From Curtobacterium sp. MCBA15_009 (lineage in GTDB: Bacteria > Actinomycetota > Actinomycetes > Actinomycetales > Microbacteriaceae): DNA of 64,000 bases. The notes beneath the pieces were generated by a model that saw nothing but the letters and a program-made list of their open reading frames with translations, searched no databases and was not told the origin of the DNA. Where the stretch lies: NCBI RefSeq assembly GCF_001864895.1, contig NZ_MJGO01000034.1:16261-80260 (forward strand). The letters are read 5' to 3'. Both the position numbers and the translations under genes were made by a program. Of the stretch, positions 33,552-41,140 are shown piece after piece. Within the stretch, counting starts at the first letter, position 1; each line of letters opens with the position of its first letter.

Positions 33552-34380
33552 TCACACCGCGAGGTCGAGGCAGTACGCCATCACGGCCTGCTGCACGGGC
33601 AGCAGCGCCGCCTTGAAGCCGTGCCCGACGAAGGCGCGGTGCTCGAGCGCATCGGCGGTCGCCTCACGCCCGCGGATGAACGGCGGGCACGGAGCGAACC
33701 GCACGCCCGCCGGCGCGTGGTCCAACAGCTCGGCGGTGACACGGTAGGGCGCCAGCTGGTCGCCGTGCGCCCCCGGACCGTCCGTCAGCACCACGTCGGC
33801 GGAGCGGATCGCGGCGTCGAGGTCCTCGTCGAGACGGACGCCCGCCATCGCGAGCGCCGCGGGGCAGCTCTGCACCAGGTCGAGGCCGAGGACCTGCGCC
33901 GCCTCGCGCCAGGCCCGGCCGATGTTGCCGTCGGCGCCGACGAACAGGAACCGCAGGGACCGCGGATCGACGCCCTCGGCACGCAGCGCGAAGAGGTCGG
34001 ACAGCACCTCGCAGGGGTGGTCGACGTCGGTCATCGCGTTCACGACCGGCAGGACCCCGGCCGCCGCCAGCGCCTCGGCGACGCGGACGTCGCGGTGCCG
34101 CACCACGACGAGGTCGGCCCAGGACGACAGGTACGCGGCGACGTCCGACAGGTCCTCCGGCTTGTCGAGCGTCTGTTCCGGGAACAGGATCGGCTGCAGC
34201 CCGAGCAGGGTCGCCCCGCGCTCGAACGACACCCGGGTCCGCAGGCTCGTGGCGGGGAAGAACAGCACCGCGCAAACCGTCCGTCACCGGCCCGCGACCT
34301 GCGCGGTAGGCGTCCGCGAGCGCGAACACCTCGTCGACGTCGGAGGCGGACCAGTCATCGAGTCGGACGAGCGAGCGCAT
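33552..34380 (-). pseudogene. Aspartate/ornithine carbamoyltransferase-family gene with frameshift
   Basis: Two overlapping frames together make one carbamoyltransferase of about 276 residues. The first 36 residues or so (MRSLVRLDDWSASDVDEVFA) are in one frame. The rest (LFFPATSLRTRVSFERGA, then NAMTDVDHPCEVLSDLFAL and FAPCPPFIRGRE) is in another. SLRTR is the carbamoyl-phosphate loop, and HPC and CPP match the family signatures. Deleting one G at about 34268 (minus-strand CGCGGTG to CGCGTG) would restore an unbroken protein. It stands alone, away from arginine or pyrimidine genes. Either a recent pseudogene, a sequencing error or a programmed shift. Confidence 0.75.
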
Positions 34381-34465
34381 CCGACCACCGTACGGGGCCG
34401 CCCGGTCGTCGCCCTGGTGGCCCGTCGTCCGCACCGTCCGGCGGCCGTCACGGTGACCGGCGTCC

Positions 34466-34507
34466 GGACGGGAGGCGCGGGGCGGCCCCGCACCGCGCCT
34501 CCCGTCC
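34466..34507 (-). terminator. GGACGGGAGGC-family hairpin
   Basis: Perfect 15-bp arms GGACGGGAGGCGCGG (34466-34480) and CCGCGCCTCCCGTCC (34493-34507). It lies in the 283-bp gap between the TPR-like gene's stop and the carbamoyltransferase start. The rest of this gap shows no gene. Confidence 0.75.
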
Positions 34508-34663
34508 GTCGACCGGTCGCGACCCGCGCGCCGGACGGGCGCCGCCCCGCCACCACCACAGGTGCCGGGGCGCACACGGTGCGCCATCCTGGTACCGGTG
34601 GGAAGGGGACGGGACGTGGCGGACGCAGCACCTCCGGGCATCGCCGCGGCGATCGCGGTCGCG

Positions 34664-35134
34664 TCAGTCGGGGGTCCGCTCGCGGCTGAGCGCGACCGCG
34701 AGCGCCAGCCGTGCCGACGCGAGCAGATCCGGATCGCCGTCCAGCCGCAGCTCGACCACCCTGCGGAAGTCATCGACGGCGCGGTCCGCCCGGCCGGCGG
34801 CGAGCAGGGCCTTCCCGCGGTGCTGGCGCATGACGGCCTCGTGCCCGGTGCCGACGCACTCGGACACCAGGGCGTCGTACTCGGCGACCGCGGCATCCGT
34901 CTCACCGAGGTCGCGCAGGCAGTCGGCCCGCAGCGCGCGCACCCGGCGCGACGGCTCGTGACCGTCGAGCAGGTCGATCGCGGCCGCCGCACCGCCGCTC
35001 CACAGGAGCTCGAGCGGCTCCGCCAGCGGGTCGCCGGTCAGACCGAGACGGAAGGCGCGGAGGTCGGTGATCTCCGGGCGCAGGTCGTCCGCTCGGATCA
35101 CCCAGCCCGGCCCACCGACGACGTGCGCGGTCAC
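34664..35134 (-). CDS. Small TPR-like helical protein
   Basis: A 156-residue, Ala/Arg/Asp-rich helical protein. Residues from about 60 on resemble two or three tetratricopeptide helix pairs (RRVRALRADCLRDLGETDAAVAEYDAL; MRQHRGKALLAAGRADRAVDDFRRV). Such proteins are protein-protein adaptors. GTG 35134 overlaps the upstream stop as GTGA. Third gene of the HxlR-led operon. Specific role unknown. Confidence 0.75.
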   Translation of the reverse strand: MTAHVVGGPGWVIRADDLRPEITDLRAFRLGLTGDPLAEPLELLWSGGAAAAIDLLDGHEPSRRVRALRADCLRDLGETDAAVAEYDALVSECVGTGHEAVMRQHRGKALLAAGRADRAVDDFRRVVELRLDGDPDLLASARLALAVALSRERTPD

Positions 35135-35544
35135 GGCCGGGTCCGGAACGGCCAGTCGGCCGGGTGGGTGAAGGGCGTGGCGACCACCTGGACGGGGTCC
35201 TCGTGGACGACGTGTCCCGGTGTCCGCGTCCGGAGCTCGACCCATGCGACGCCGTACCGGTCGAGGAGCGCGAGGTACGGCTCGCACAGCTGCAGGCAGG
35301 ACGCGGCACCGTCCCGGAACCAGGACCGCGCTCCGGGGTGCAGCACCGGGTCGTAGCAGTCGGGTGCGACGGTGGTCGGGTCCGCGTAGTGCTCCTCGGC
35401 CCGCGCGTTCGCGCGCGCGAGCCAGTCGCGGTCGGCGTCCTCCAGCATCCCGTCGTGGCGCAGGCCGTTGGCCAGGGCGAACACCCCGGGGTGCCGCCAG
35501 TGCCGGTTCGGCACCGCGCTCTGGTACCGGACGAACCCGGTCAC
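35131..35544 (-). CDS. Uncharacterised 137-residue protein
   Basis: Not assigned to a known function. The protein begins VTGFVRYQSAVPNRHWRHPGV and has a Trp/His-rich N-terminal part, LANGLRHDGMLEDADRDWLARANA, and a central WFRDGAASC. No signal peptide or membrane helix. It is coupled by GTGA overlaps both to the HxlR regulator upstream and the TPR-like gene downstream, so all three are probably made together. Confidence 0.75.
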   Translation of the reverse strand: MTGFVRYQSAVPNRHWRHPGVFALANGLRHDGMLEDADRDWLARANARAEEHYADPTTVAPDCYDPVLHPGARSWFRDGAASCLQLCEPYLALLDRYGVAWVELRTRTPGHVVHEDPVQVVATPFTHPADWPFRTRP

Positions 35545-35921
35545 GCGTCGAGCCCGTCGTCGAACGTGCGTCGTGCGTCCTCGATCGCCGGCATGTGTCG
35601 GGACGCCCACGCCAGGATCACTTCGACCGGTGGCCGCAGGGTCTTGCCGAGCGGCGTGATGCGGTACTCGATCGCGACCGGCCGGGTCGCCAGCACGACA
35701 CGCTCGACGATGCCGTTCCGCTCGAGGCGGCGGAGCGTCGCGGTGAGTGACTTCTGCGTGACGGCGGGGATGCGGCGTCGGAGTTCGCTGAAGCGTGCGG
35801 GGCGCTCGCACAGTTCGTTCAGCACCTCGAGCGACCACTTGTCGAGTACCTGGTCGAGGAGTTCGCGGTGCGGAGCGCTGATCGCGAAGCGGGAAGCAGT
35901 GTCGTGGGCGGTGTCCGTCAC
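35541..35921 (-). CDS. HxlR-family transcriptional regulator
   Basis: A 126-residue winged-helix protein of the HxlR/MarR-like group: DKWSLEVLNELCERPARFSELRRRIPAVTQKSLTATLRRLERNGIVERV is the classic core. Some members sense reactive aldehydes or quinones through a Cys; here one Cys lies in ELCERPARF. GTG 35921 heads an operon with two uncharacterised genes and is divergent from a RidA-like gene. The palindrome at 35958-35974 is its likely operator for both directions. Confidence 0.88.
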   Translation of the reverse strand: MTDTAHDTASRFAISAPHRELLDQVLDKWSLEVLNELCERPARFSELRRRIPAVTQKSLTATLRRLERNGIVERVVLATRPVAIEYRITPLGKTLRPPVEVILAWASRHMPAIEDARRTFDDGLDA

Positions 35922-35957
35922 GAAACCCAGTCTCGTTGAAGTGACCGCCGGACACCA

Positions 35958-35974
35958 GGTACCCATTGGATACC
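35958..35974. promoter_or_regulatory. Probable HxlR operator
   Basis: GGTACCCATTGGATACC is an almost perfect 17-bp palindrome with GGTA...TACC ends, the type of site bound by HxlR proteins. It lies between the divergent HxlR and RidA-like starts (35921 and 35994). The RidA ribosome-binding site AAGGAG follows at 35981-35986. Confidence 0.65.
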
Positions 35975-35993
35975 GATCAGAAGGAGTACCACC

Positions 35994-36404
35994 GTGCACG
36001 TCGAACTCAGCTCACCCGCGGGCCTCATGCAGCCCGTGCCCTACCACCACGTCGCCGTCGCCACCGGCACGCGCCACGTCCACGTGTCCGGTCAGATCGC
36101 CCGGACCGCCGACGGCGCACCGGTCGCGCCCGGCGACCTCGGCGGACAGGTGGCGCAGGCCCTCCGGAACACGCACGTCGGTCTGGCGAGCGCCGGGGCG
36201 GGGTTCTCCGACGTCGTCCGGCTCACCTTCTTCGTCACCGGCTGGGCCCCCGAGCAGATCGGGGCCTTCATGCACGGCGTGGACGCGGTCGCCGAGGAGC
36301 TCGGTCTGCCGACGCCGATGCCGCCGGCGTCGCTCATCGGCGTCGACTACCTGTTCGAGCCGGACGTGCTCGTCGAGGTCGAGGCGACCGCCGTGCTCGC
36401 CTGA
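35994..36404 (+). CDS. RidA/YjgF-family protein
   Basis: A 136-residue member of the Rid family of small trimeric proteins, several of which deaminate reactive enamine/imine intermediates. Family landmarks include HVHVSGQIARTADG, QALRNTHVGLASAGAGFSDVVRLTFFVT and MPPASLIGVDYLFEPDVLVEVEATA. The canonical catalytic Arg of RidA proper is not evident near the C-terminus (SLIGVDYL), so it may belong to another Rid subgroup. GTG 35994 with AAGGAG. Probably controlled by the divergent HxlR protein. Confidence 0.88.
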   Translation: MHVELSSPAGLMQPVPYHHVAVATGTRHVHVSGQIARTADGAPVAPGDLGGQVAQALRNTHVGLASAGAGFSDVVRLTFFVTGWAPEQIGAFMHGVDAVAEELGLPTPMPPASLIGVDYLFEPDVLVEVEATAVLA

Positions 36405-36496
36405 CCCCACCGCGGTCGGACGGGGTGCATCGCTGCCGCCGGTCCGGTCGCCACAGGTCGCCCGCGACCGTCGCGCGGCCGTGTGGGGACCGGCTG

Positions 36497-36542
36497 CCGG
36501 ACGGGAGGCGCGGGCCGGGCCCGACCCGCGCCTCCCGTCCGG
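36497..36542. terminator. GGACGGGAGGC-family hairpin between convergent genes
   Basis: Perfect 18-bp arms CCGGACGGGAGGCGCGGG (36497-36514) and CCCGCGCCTCCCGTCCGG (36525-36542). Placed between the ends of the RidA-like gene and the convergent GH114-like gene, so it can end both transcripts. Confidence 0.8.
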
Positions 36543-36573
36543 TGGGTGTGCTCGATCGCTCCCGGCCGTCGGG

Positions 36574-37407
36574 TCAGCAGGACTCGTAGTGGTACCGGCT
36601 GTTGCCCTTCGGGACGACGTCGCGGTCGCGGAGGATGACGGAGATGTTCCTGCCCTGGGCAGCACATGCCGTCCCGTAGGCGGTCTTGCCGTTGTCCGTG
36701 TACTCGATCTCGATGACGTTGTTGCCGTACACGCTCGTGTAGTCGGCGCACTCCGTGTTCACCTGGCACTCCTCGGCGATGGCGAAGTCGAACTTCGCCG
36801 TGTCCTTGCCCGCGGAACCGAGATCGGTCGTGTTCTTCTGGGCGATCGCGAGTCCTGCGGCGTGGGCCCGGGCCGCGAGGAGGGTGCCGTAGGCGATGGC
36901 GTTCGCCTTCGTCAGCTTGTTCCCGACACCATCTCGCGTCCAGGAGTCGAGGTTGTCCGGCTCCACAGCCTGGAAGCCGCTCGTGCCGCACGCGTCGATC
37001 CAGCCTCCGACGATCGACGCGATGCTGCTGCGCTTCGCCGCGGTCGAGATGTCGAGGATGCGCTCGTCGGGCCAGTCCGGGTCGATGACCTCGGAGCCGT
37101 TGCTGTTCTTCAGGATGAGGTCGGGGTGCTCCGTGTGCCAGAACGACAGCTCGTCCGGCTGCGTCTGGAACGCATTCACGTAACAGATGTTGTACCTGCC
37201 CGCCACGGGTGCCGCGGAGCGGTCCCGGTCGACGATCGACACCGTCGACGACGGCGTGTACGCCCCGCCGATCTGGTAGTCGAACTGGCCGTTCACCGGG
37301 GGGAGGGTCACCGCCGCGGCGTTCGCGGACGACGAGCCGGCGACCGCGGTGACGACCACCGCGACTGCGGCCGCGAGCAGAGCGACCGAACGTGAGAACC
37401 TGCGCAT
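36574..37407 (-). CDS. Secreted GH114-like endo-alpha-1,4-polygalactosaminidase-family protein
   Basis: A 277-residue exported protein. The signal peptide MRRFSRSVALLAAAVAVVVT ends near SSANAAA. The mature domain resembles family GH114: GQFDYQIGGAY, ICYVNAFQTQ, DPDWPDERILDIS, FQAVEPDNLDSW with acidic residues, and IAQKNTTDLG. The family cleaves galactosaminogalactan-type polymers, found in fungi, so a role against fungal exopolysaccharide is possible. Four or more Cys suggest disulfides. ATG 37407 follows GGGAAG. Confidence 0.8.
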   Translation of the reverse strand: MRRFSRSVALLAAAVAVVVTAVAGSSSANAAAVTLPPVNGQFDYQIGGAYTPSSTVSIVDRDRSAAPVAGRYNICYVNAFQTQPDELSFWHTEHPDLILKNSNGSEVIDPDWPDERILDISTAAKRSSIASIVGGWIDACGTSGFQAVEPDNLDSWTRDGVGNKLTKANAIAYGTLLAARAHAAGLAIAQKNTTDLGSAGKDTAKFDFAIAEECQVNTECADYTSVYGNNVIEIEYTDNGKTAYGTACAAQGRNISVILRDRDVVPKGNSRYHYESC

Positions 37408-37610
37408 GGACTTCCCGATCTTCGGGTACCCCGCCTCGAGCTCATCTCTGGCGTGTGGTGCCGGCCCGCCGTCGCCGGCGTCCGGCTGGGCTCCCCGAGA
37501 CGGGATCACCGTACGTGCGCCGGACGTCGTCGGCCACGGTGCCCCGAGAAGCGCGCAGCGATCTTGCGCGTTTCCGGACCCTCGGTTCGCCCTCGAGCCG
37601 CGTGGAGACC

Positions 37611-37808
37611 TCACCCCCACACGAAGAACGCCACGACCCCGCCGACGACGACCGCGGCGACGGGGACGAGGAGGACCCAGTCGTGCCGGATCGGTCCCCT
37701 CCCCGGCTGGTGGTCGCGCTGGAAGGGCGCGACCGGGTTCCCGCTCACTCCCGGCAGGAAGTCGGTGGAGTGCTGCCGAGCCGGTCGGTCGGGACGGTGG
37801 TCGGTCAT
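37611..37808 (-). CDS. Small membrane protein, 65 residues
   Basis: A short protein hidden in a longer open frame. MTDHRPDRPARQHSTDFLPG begins a polar half, and the C-terminal 20 or so residues form one transmembrane helix (LLVPVAAVVVGGVVAFFVWG). A strong ribosome-binding site GGGGGAAG precedes ATG 37808, and codon use looks like its neighbours. No known family recognised. Confidence 0.65.
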   Translation of the reverse strand: MTDHRPDRPARQHSTDFLPGVSGNPVAPFQRDHQPGRGPIRHDWVLLVPVAAVVVGGVVAFFVWG

Positions 37809-37918
37809 GTCTTCCCCCGGTGGTCGTTCCGGGCGTGACGTCACCCGGTGTGCCCGATCCTGCCGGATCGACCGGGCGGTGGTCGCTGTTCGACGGAGTG
37901 TGACGCTGCCGGAGGGCT

Positions 37919-38467
37919 TCAGCGATCCTCCGGAACGAGGTCCACACGGTCGTGGGGCACGGCCGCGAAGCGCTGGCCGGGGTAGCGCAGCCCGCTGAAG
38001 TACATGTTCGTGTGGGCGATGACCTGTGCTCCGGTGATCGCGACCCCGTCGTGTTCGGCGTCGGTGGTCGTGTGCGCGTCCGACACCAGCGTGACGTCGA
38101 ACCCTCGTGCCGCCGCGGCCTGCGTCGTGGTGCGGATGCAGTGGTCGCTCTGGGCGCCGGCGACCACGAGGTGCCGGGTGCCGAGACCGTCGAGGACCGC
38201 GGCGAGGTCGGTGTCGGCGAAGGCGTCGCGGTAGGTCTTGCGCACCAGGGGTTCGTCCGCGGCGCGACGGAGCGGCGGCTGCAGCTCCCACTCCGGGCTG
38301 CCCTCGACGAAGTCGTCGTGGTCCTGCACCCAGACGACCGGCACGCCCTCGGCCCTGGCCCGGTCGATGAGGGCAGCGGTCCGGGCGACGACCCCGTCGG
38401 CGTCGGTGCAGCCGGGCAAGACCCCGACCTGCAGGTCGATGACGAGGAGGACAGTCGTTCCGCGCAT
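37919..38467 (-). CDS. Isochorismatase-family cysteine hydrolase
   Basis: A 182-residue hydrolase of the isochorismatase/nicotinamidase fold. The catalytic triad is visible as Asp in [10 protein letters not shown], Lys in VRKTYRDAF and Cys in [16 protein letters not shown]. Members hydrolyse amides or isochorismate; substrate not predictable here. CAGGAT lies six bases before ATG 38467, so the mRNA is probably leaderless. Confidence 0.9.
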   Translation of the reverse strand: MRGTTVLLVIDLQVGVLPGCTDADGVVARTAALIDRARAEGVPVVWVQDHDDFVEGSPEWELQPPLRRAADEPLVRKTYRDAFADTDLAAVLDGLGTRHLVVAGAQSDHCIRTTTQAAAARGFDVTLVSDAHTTTDAEHDGVAITGAQVIAHTNMYFSGLRYPGQRFAAVPHDRVDLVPEDR

Positions 38468-38533
38468 GGTGTGATCCTGTCAGCACCGCCGTGCGGGCGG
38501 GCGGCGCACCACCGCGGGCGGCGCACGGCCCGG

Positions 38534-39061
38534 TCAGTCCGTCGCACCCCGGGGCGGATCGACGAGCAGCCCGACCCGGTCGGCCAGGTAGTCCTCGAGC
38601 GGTACCGCGGCGCCGGCCGTGGGCGACCAGCGGACGAGCGGCGCGTCGCCGTCGACGAAGAGCACCCCGTCGGAGCCGCGCAGCGAGTCGTCCAGGGGGA
38701 GCGGCACGGCGTCGTGGTTGACGGTGTCCCCGTCGCGGAAGTGGCCCTTCGCCGCCGCCGCCCGGTACGCGCGGCGGACCTCGGCGGACACCGACACGAA
38801 CTGCGACCTGCCGGGGTCGGTCACGCGGGTGATCCGGCCGGTCGCCCAGACGCGGCCCGAGGTCTCCGACGACGAGCCGAGCAGCATGGCCCCGACGCGC
38901 CAGACCCGGCCGAGCGGGCGCATCACGGGTTCACGACGGATGCCGAGCACCGCCTTCGGGCGCACGTACTCGCCGAGCGCCTCGTCCGGCACCCGCGCGG
39001 CCTGCAACCGTGCGGCGGCTGCGTCGAGCAGCTCCCGCGTCCGCCGTACCCCGTCCGTCAC
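38534..39061 (-). CDS. Uncharacterised 175-residue protein
   Basis: No family recognised. A soluble protein of mixed character: an N-terminal helix (RRTRELLDAAAARLQAARV), a basic middle (REPVMRPLGRVWRVGAMLLG) and a C-terminal half with GVLFVDGDAPLVRWSP. No signal peptide, membrane helix or Cys cluster. GTG 39061 is chosen; TACGCT lies eight bases upstream. It is divergent from pnuC with about 100 bp between. Confidence 0.7.
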   Translation of the reverse strand: MTDGVRRTRELLDAAAARLQAARVPDEALGEYVRPKAVLGIRREPVMRPLGRVWRVGAMLLGSSSETSGRVWATGRITRVTDPGRSQFVSVSAEVRRAYRAAAAKGHFRDGDTVNHDAVPLPLDDSLRGSDGVLFVDGDAPLVRWSPTAGAAVPLEDYLADRVGLLVDPPRGATD

Positions 39062-39162
39062 GGTGCACGAGCGTAGTCCGCACACCGTCACGCGGCGCCG
39101 CACGGCGGCCGGAATGCCGAGCACCCCCGTACCGTTGGACCGGTCGAATCCGAGGAGGGCCC

Positions 39163-39831
39163 ATGGGCATCGTGCGTTGGCTGTTCGACGCGCAGATCGT
39201 CATCGGTGACCAGACGGTGCTCTGGCGCGAGGTGATCGGCAACGTCTTCGGCCTGCTCAGCGCCCTCGGCGGCATGCGCCGCAAGGTGTGGGCGTGGCCG
39301 GTCGGGCTGGTGGGCAACGCCCTGCTCTTCACCGTCTTCATGGGTGCCCTGTTCGACACCCCGAACCCCGTCAACCTGCTCGGCCAGGCCGGTCGCCAGG
39401 TCATGTTCATCATCGTGAGCGTCTACGGCTGGTACCGGTGGACGCACCGCCCGGAGCAGGCAACGACCTCGATCGACCCGCACTGGGCGACGTGGCGCAC
39501 GCGGGCGCTGCTCGTCGTCGGTATGGTCGGCGGCACCGCGCTGCTCACCCCCGTGTTCCGGGCACTCGGGTCGTACGAGCCGGTGTGGAGCGACGCCTGG
39601 ATCTTCGTCGGGTCGCTGCTCGCCACCTACGGCATGGCGAAGGGCTGGGTCGAGTTCTGGCTCATCTGGGTCGCCGTCGACCTGGTGGGCGTGCCGCTGT
39701 TGTTCTCGGCGGGGTACTACGCCTCCGGCCTGATGTACGTCTTCTACGGGGTGTTCACCCTGACCGGCTTCTTCGTCTGGAACCGTCAAAGGCGTGTGCG
39801 AATCCCGCACCCCGAGACTGTGGGGGCCTAG
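39163..39831 (+). CDS. pnuC: Nicotinamide riboside transporter PnuC
   Basis: A 222-residue membrane protein with about seven helices and the PnuC signatures VFGLLSALGGMRRKVWAWPVGLVGN and SVYGWYRW, plus LIWVAVDLVGVPLLF. It takes up nicotinamide riboside by facilitated diffusion as an NAD precursor. GAGGAGG precedes ATG 39163. The last dozen residues (RVRIPHPETVGA) are unlike the family's usual end and coincide with the border of a less GC-rich island, so the 3' end may have been replaced by an insertion. Confidence 0.93.
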   Translation: MGIVRWLFDAQIVIGDQTVLWREVIGNVFGLLSALGGMRRKVWAWPVGLVGNALLFTVFMGALFDTPNPVNLLGQAGRQVMFIIVSVYGWYRWTHRPEQATTSIDPHWATWRTRALLVVGMVGGTALLTPVFRALGSYEPVWSDAWIFVGSLLATYGMAKGWVEFWLIWVAVDLVGVPLLFSAGYYASGLMYVFYGVFTLTGFFVWNRQRRVRIPHPETVGA

Positions 39832-39920
39832 GCGTTAGCTACCACTTCGGGCGCGAGTGTGGGTAGCGGACCACACAAAACCCTGGTCAGGGCGGCGAGG
39901 CGACACGCCGAAGCGCGTGA

Positions 39921-40036
39921 TTCCACACATGTGGAAACTGAGGGGATGTTTTCCTCAGGTTCTTGGGGATAACCCTTCGGATCCGCACCAGCAAGCGGAT
40001 CCGTTGTCCACAGGTGTTGCGACACGCTGTGGACGA
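39921..40036. other. Cluster of DnaA-box-like sites and inverted repeats
   Basis: TTGTCCACA (40004-40012) equals the actinobacterial DnaA-box consensus. TGTGGACGA (40028-40036) is the same on the other strand with one change, and TGGGGATAA (39964-39972) reads TTATCCCCA in reverse. They are interleaved with TTCCACACATGTGGAA (39921-39936), a CTGAGG/CCTCAG hairpin (39938-39958) and CGGATCCGC/GCGGATCCG arms (39979-39987, 39995-40003). It could be a plasmid- or phage-type origin remnant. Confidence 0.45.
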
Positions 40037-40083
40037 ATGACAACGGTGTAACACTTTCTCTTGTGCTCGCTCGCCCGGAAAGC

Positions 40084-40097
40084 CACTAGATGTAGTG
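40084..40097. promoter_or_regulatory. Inverted repeat at the start of the island transcript
   Basis: CACTAGATGTAGTG has perfect CACTA/TAGTG arms around GATG. TTGTGC (40061-40066) lies upstream and could be a -35. The place suits an operator or -10 region of the unit encoding the structured leader and the 62-residue ORF. Confidence 0.4.
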
Positions 40098-40107
40098 TTG
40101 AAGCAGT

Positions 40108-40216
40108 CGGGAAGCCTTCCCGGCATGCAAAAGCCCCGACCTCGGCCGGGGCTGATGCTTGTGCAAGCCAGTGTGGCGGTCAAGCCCTAGGAAAGTTTCG
40201 GCCGTCACGCTGGCTT
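40108..40216 (+). ncRNA. Candidate structured leader or small RNA with three hairpins
   Basis: Three helices follow one another. CGGGAAG/CTTCCCG is at 40108-40122. AGCCCCG/CGGGGCT is at 40132-40153, a phage-style terminator hairpin. AAGCCAGTGTGGCGG (40165-40179) pairs over 15 bp with CCGTCACGCTGGCTT (40202-40216), with two G-U wobbles. No open frame fits. The last helix ends 22 bp before the ORF start. It may be an independent RNA ended at 40153 or a control leader. Confidence 0.4.
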
Positions 40217-40238
40217 CGTCCCTACTCAGGAGCGAGTA

Positions 40239-40427
40239 ATGAACGACTCACGTGACTATATCAGAACTGAAGCAGATGACTACGGATGGAACCGCGCGAG
40301 CCGTACGGCTTGGACGTATGTCGGGACTGTACTGAAGGCCACTACGATCTTCGCTACGTCGATCCAGACCGGACAGACGCTGTACGAAGCGTTCCAGTGG
40401 CTGTGGACCACCGGACTGGTCTGGTAG
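40239..40427 (+). CDS. Small 62-residue protein of the island
   Basis: Not recognised. The protein has an acidic polar N-terminus (MNDSRDYIRTEADDYGWNRA) and a mildly hydrophobic, aromatic C-terminal half (GTVLKATTIFATSIQTGQ... WLWTTGLVW) that may associate with the membrane. TCAGGAG lies just upstream of ATG 40239, and a strong hairpin follows the stop, so it has the parts of a real transcription unit. Base composition and codon use are less GC-biased than the host genes. Confidence 0.6.
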   Translation: MNDSRDYIRTEADDYGWNRASRTAWTYVGTVLKATTIFATSIQTGQTLYEAFQWLWTTGLVW

Positions 40428-40986
40428 GTCCGAACCGTTGGAAGCGACGCCCCTGCCGGAAGGTGGGGGCGTCGCCTACCTGTGCTTCATCCTCGCGAAG
40501 GGTCACGCCGTCCGACTCATACCCGTAACGCCTCTTCCCGGGTACCGGCTTGCCCTGGGACACCCGGTGTGCGTTCGCGCGCTTCTGCCGTTCGCTCTTC
40601 CGCAGGTCCTCGAAGCGGGCGATGGCAGCGGTCATGGTGGCGCGGAACTCGCCGTCCGCTGTCCCCAGGTCAAGCTCGCCGTCAACCGTGACCACCCGTG
40701 CGCCGGTTTCAATGAGCGCCAGAAGGTCAGCCTGTCCCCGTAGCAGTCGGTCGAGGTCCACGGCGACCACATACCGGAACGTCCCCGCCTTCGCTCCGGC
40801 GAGCATCCGCCCCCACCCGGTTGCAGGACCGCGCTGCTTGAACGCGGACGCGCCGTTGTCCTCGAATACCTCCGCGACCATCCAACCACGGCCTTCCGCA
40901 AGTGCGCGGGTGCGGGCGAGCTGACGGTCTACACCTTCCGCGTTCTCCACCGACTGGCGGACATACAAAGCTGCTAGCTCGCTCAT
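40354..40986 (-). pseudogene. Truncated large serine recombinase
   Basis: The frame encodes 210 residues. The first 165 or so match a phage-type large serine recombinase: LAALYVRQSVENAEGVDRQL with the catalytic Ser after RQ, then DLDRLLRGQADLLALIE, AAIARFEDLRKSERQKRA, and the start of the recombinase domain, GKPVPGKRRYGYESDGVTL. Full enzymes run to 450-550 residues with a zinc-ribbon and coiled coil. Here the sequence after LREDEA is just the antisense of a terminator and of the 62-residue ORF. The zinc-ribbon and DNA-binding parts are gone, so integration activity is not expected. Confidence 0.8.
40444..40475 (+). terminator. Terminator hairpin after the 62-residue ORF
   Basis: Arms GCGACGCCCC (40444-40453) and GGGGCGTCGC (40466-40475) pair perfectly, 17 bp after the stop codon. 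The recombinase frame on the other strand loses family likeness exactly here. Confidence 0.65.
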
Positions 40987-41140
40987 GCGGTCAATCTACG
41001 GTTCCGGGTCTGGATGCGCCAGCGCACCAGGCCCTCTGCCGCCCCCGTCACCGTCGGCTGAGCGCGTCCGGGCGCAGCGCCGGGGCACGCCCCCCGGTCG
41101 GGGTCACGACAACGGCCCGCCGATGCGGTGGAATGAGCAG

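Larger units (their letters stand above)
39832..40986. mobile_element. Phage-like island remnant after pnuC
   Basis: From the pnuC stop to the recombinase start the DNA is visibly less GC-rich than its surroundings. It holds DnaA-box-like sites, several inverted repeats, a structured leader with phage-style hairpins, a 62-residue ORF with terminator, and a truncated large serine recombinase. No att repeats could be paired by eye. Likely a decayed prophage or integrative element. Confidence 0.6.

Noticed and set aside
39795..39815. T-arm-like TGTGCGAATCCCGCACC that might be a tRNA end or att site
   Set aside because: No acceptor, D or anticodon arm can be folded around it, and the loop does not fit the TTCRA pattern.
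39828..40043. 71-residue minus-strand frame in the island
   Set aside because: It has a TTG start without ribosome-binding site and spans the DnaA-box-like sites and palindromes. No family likeness.
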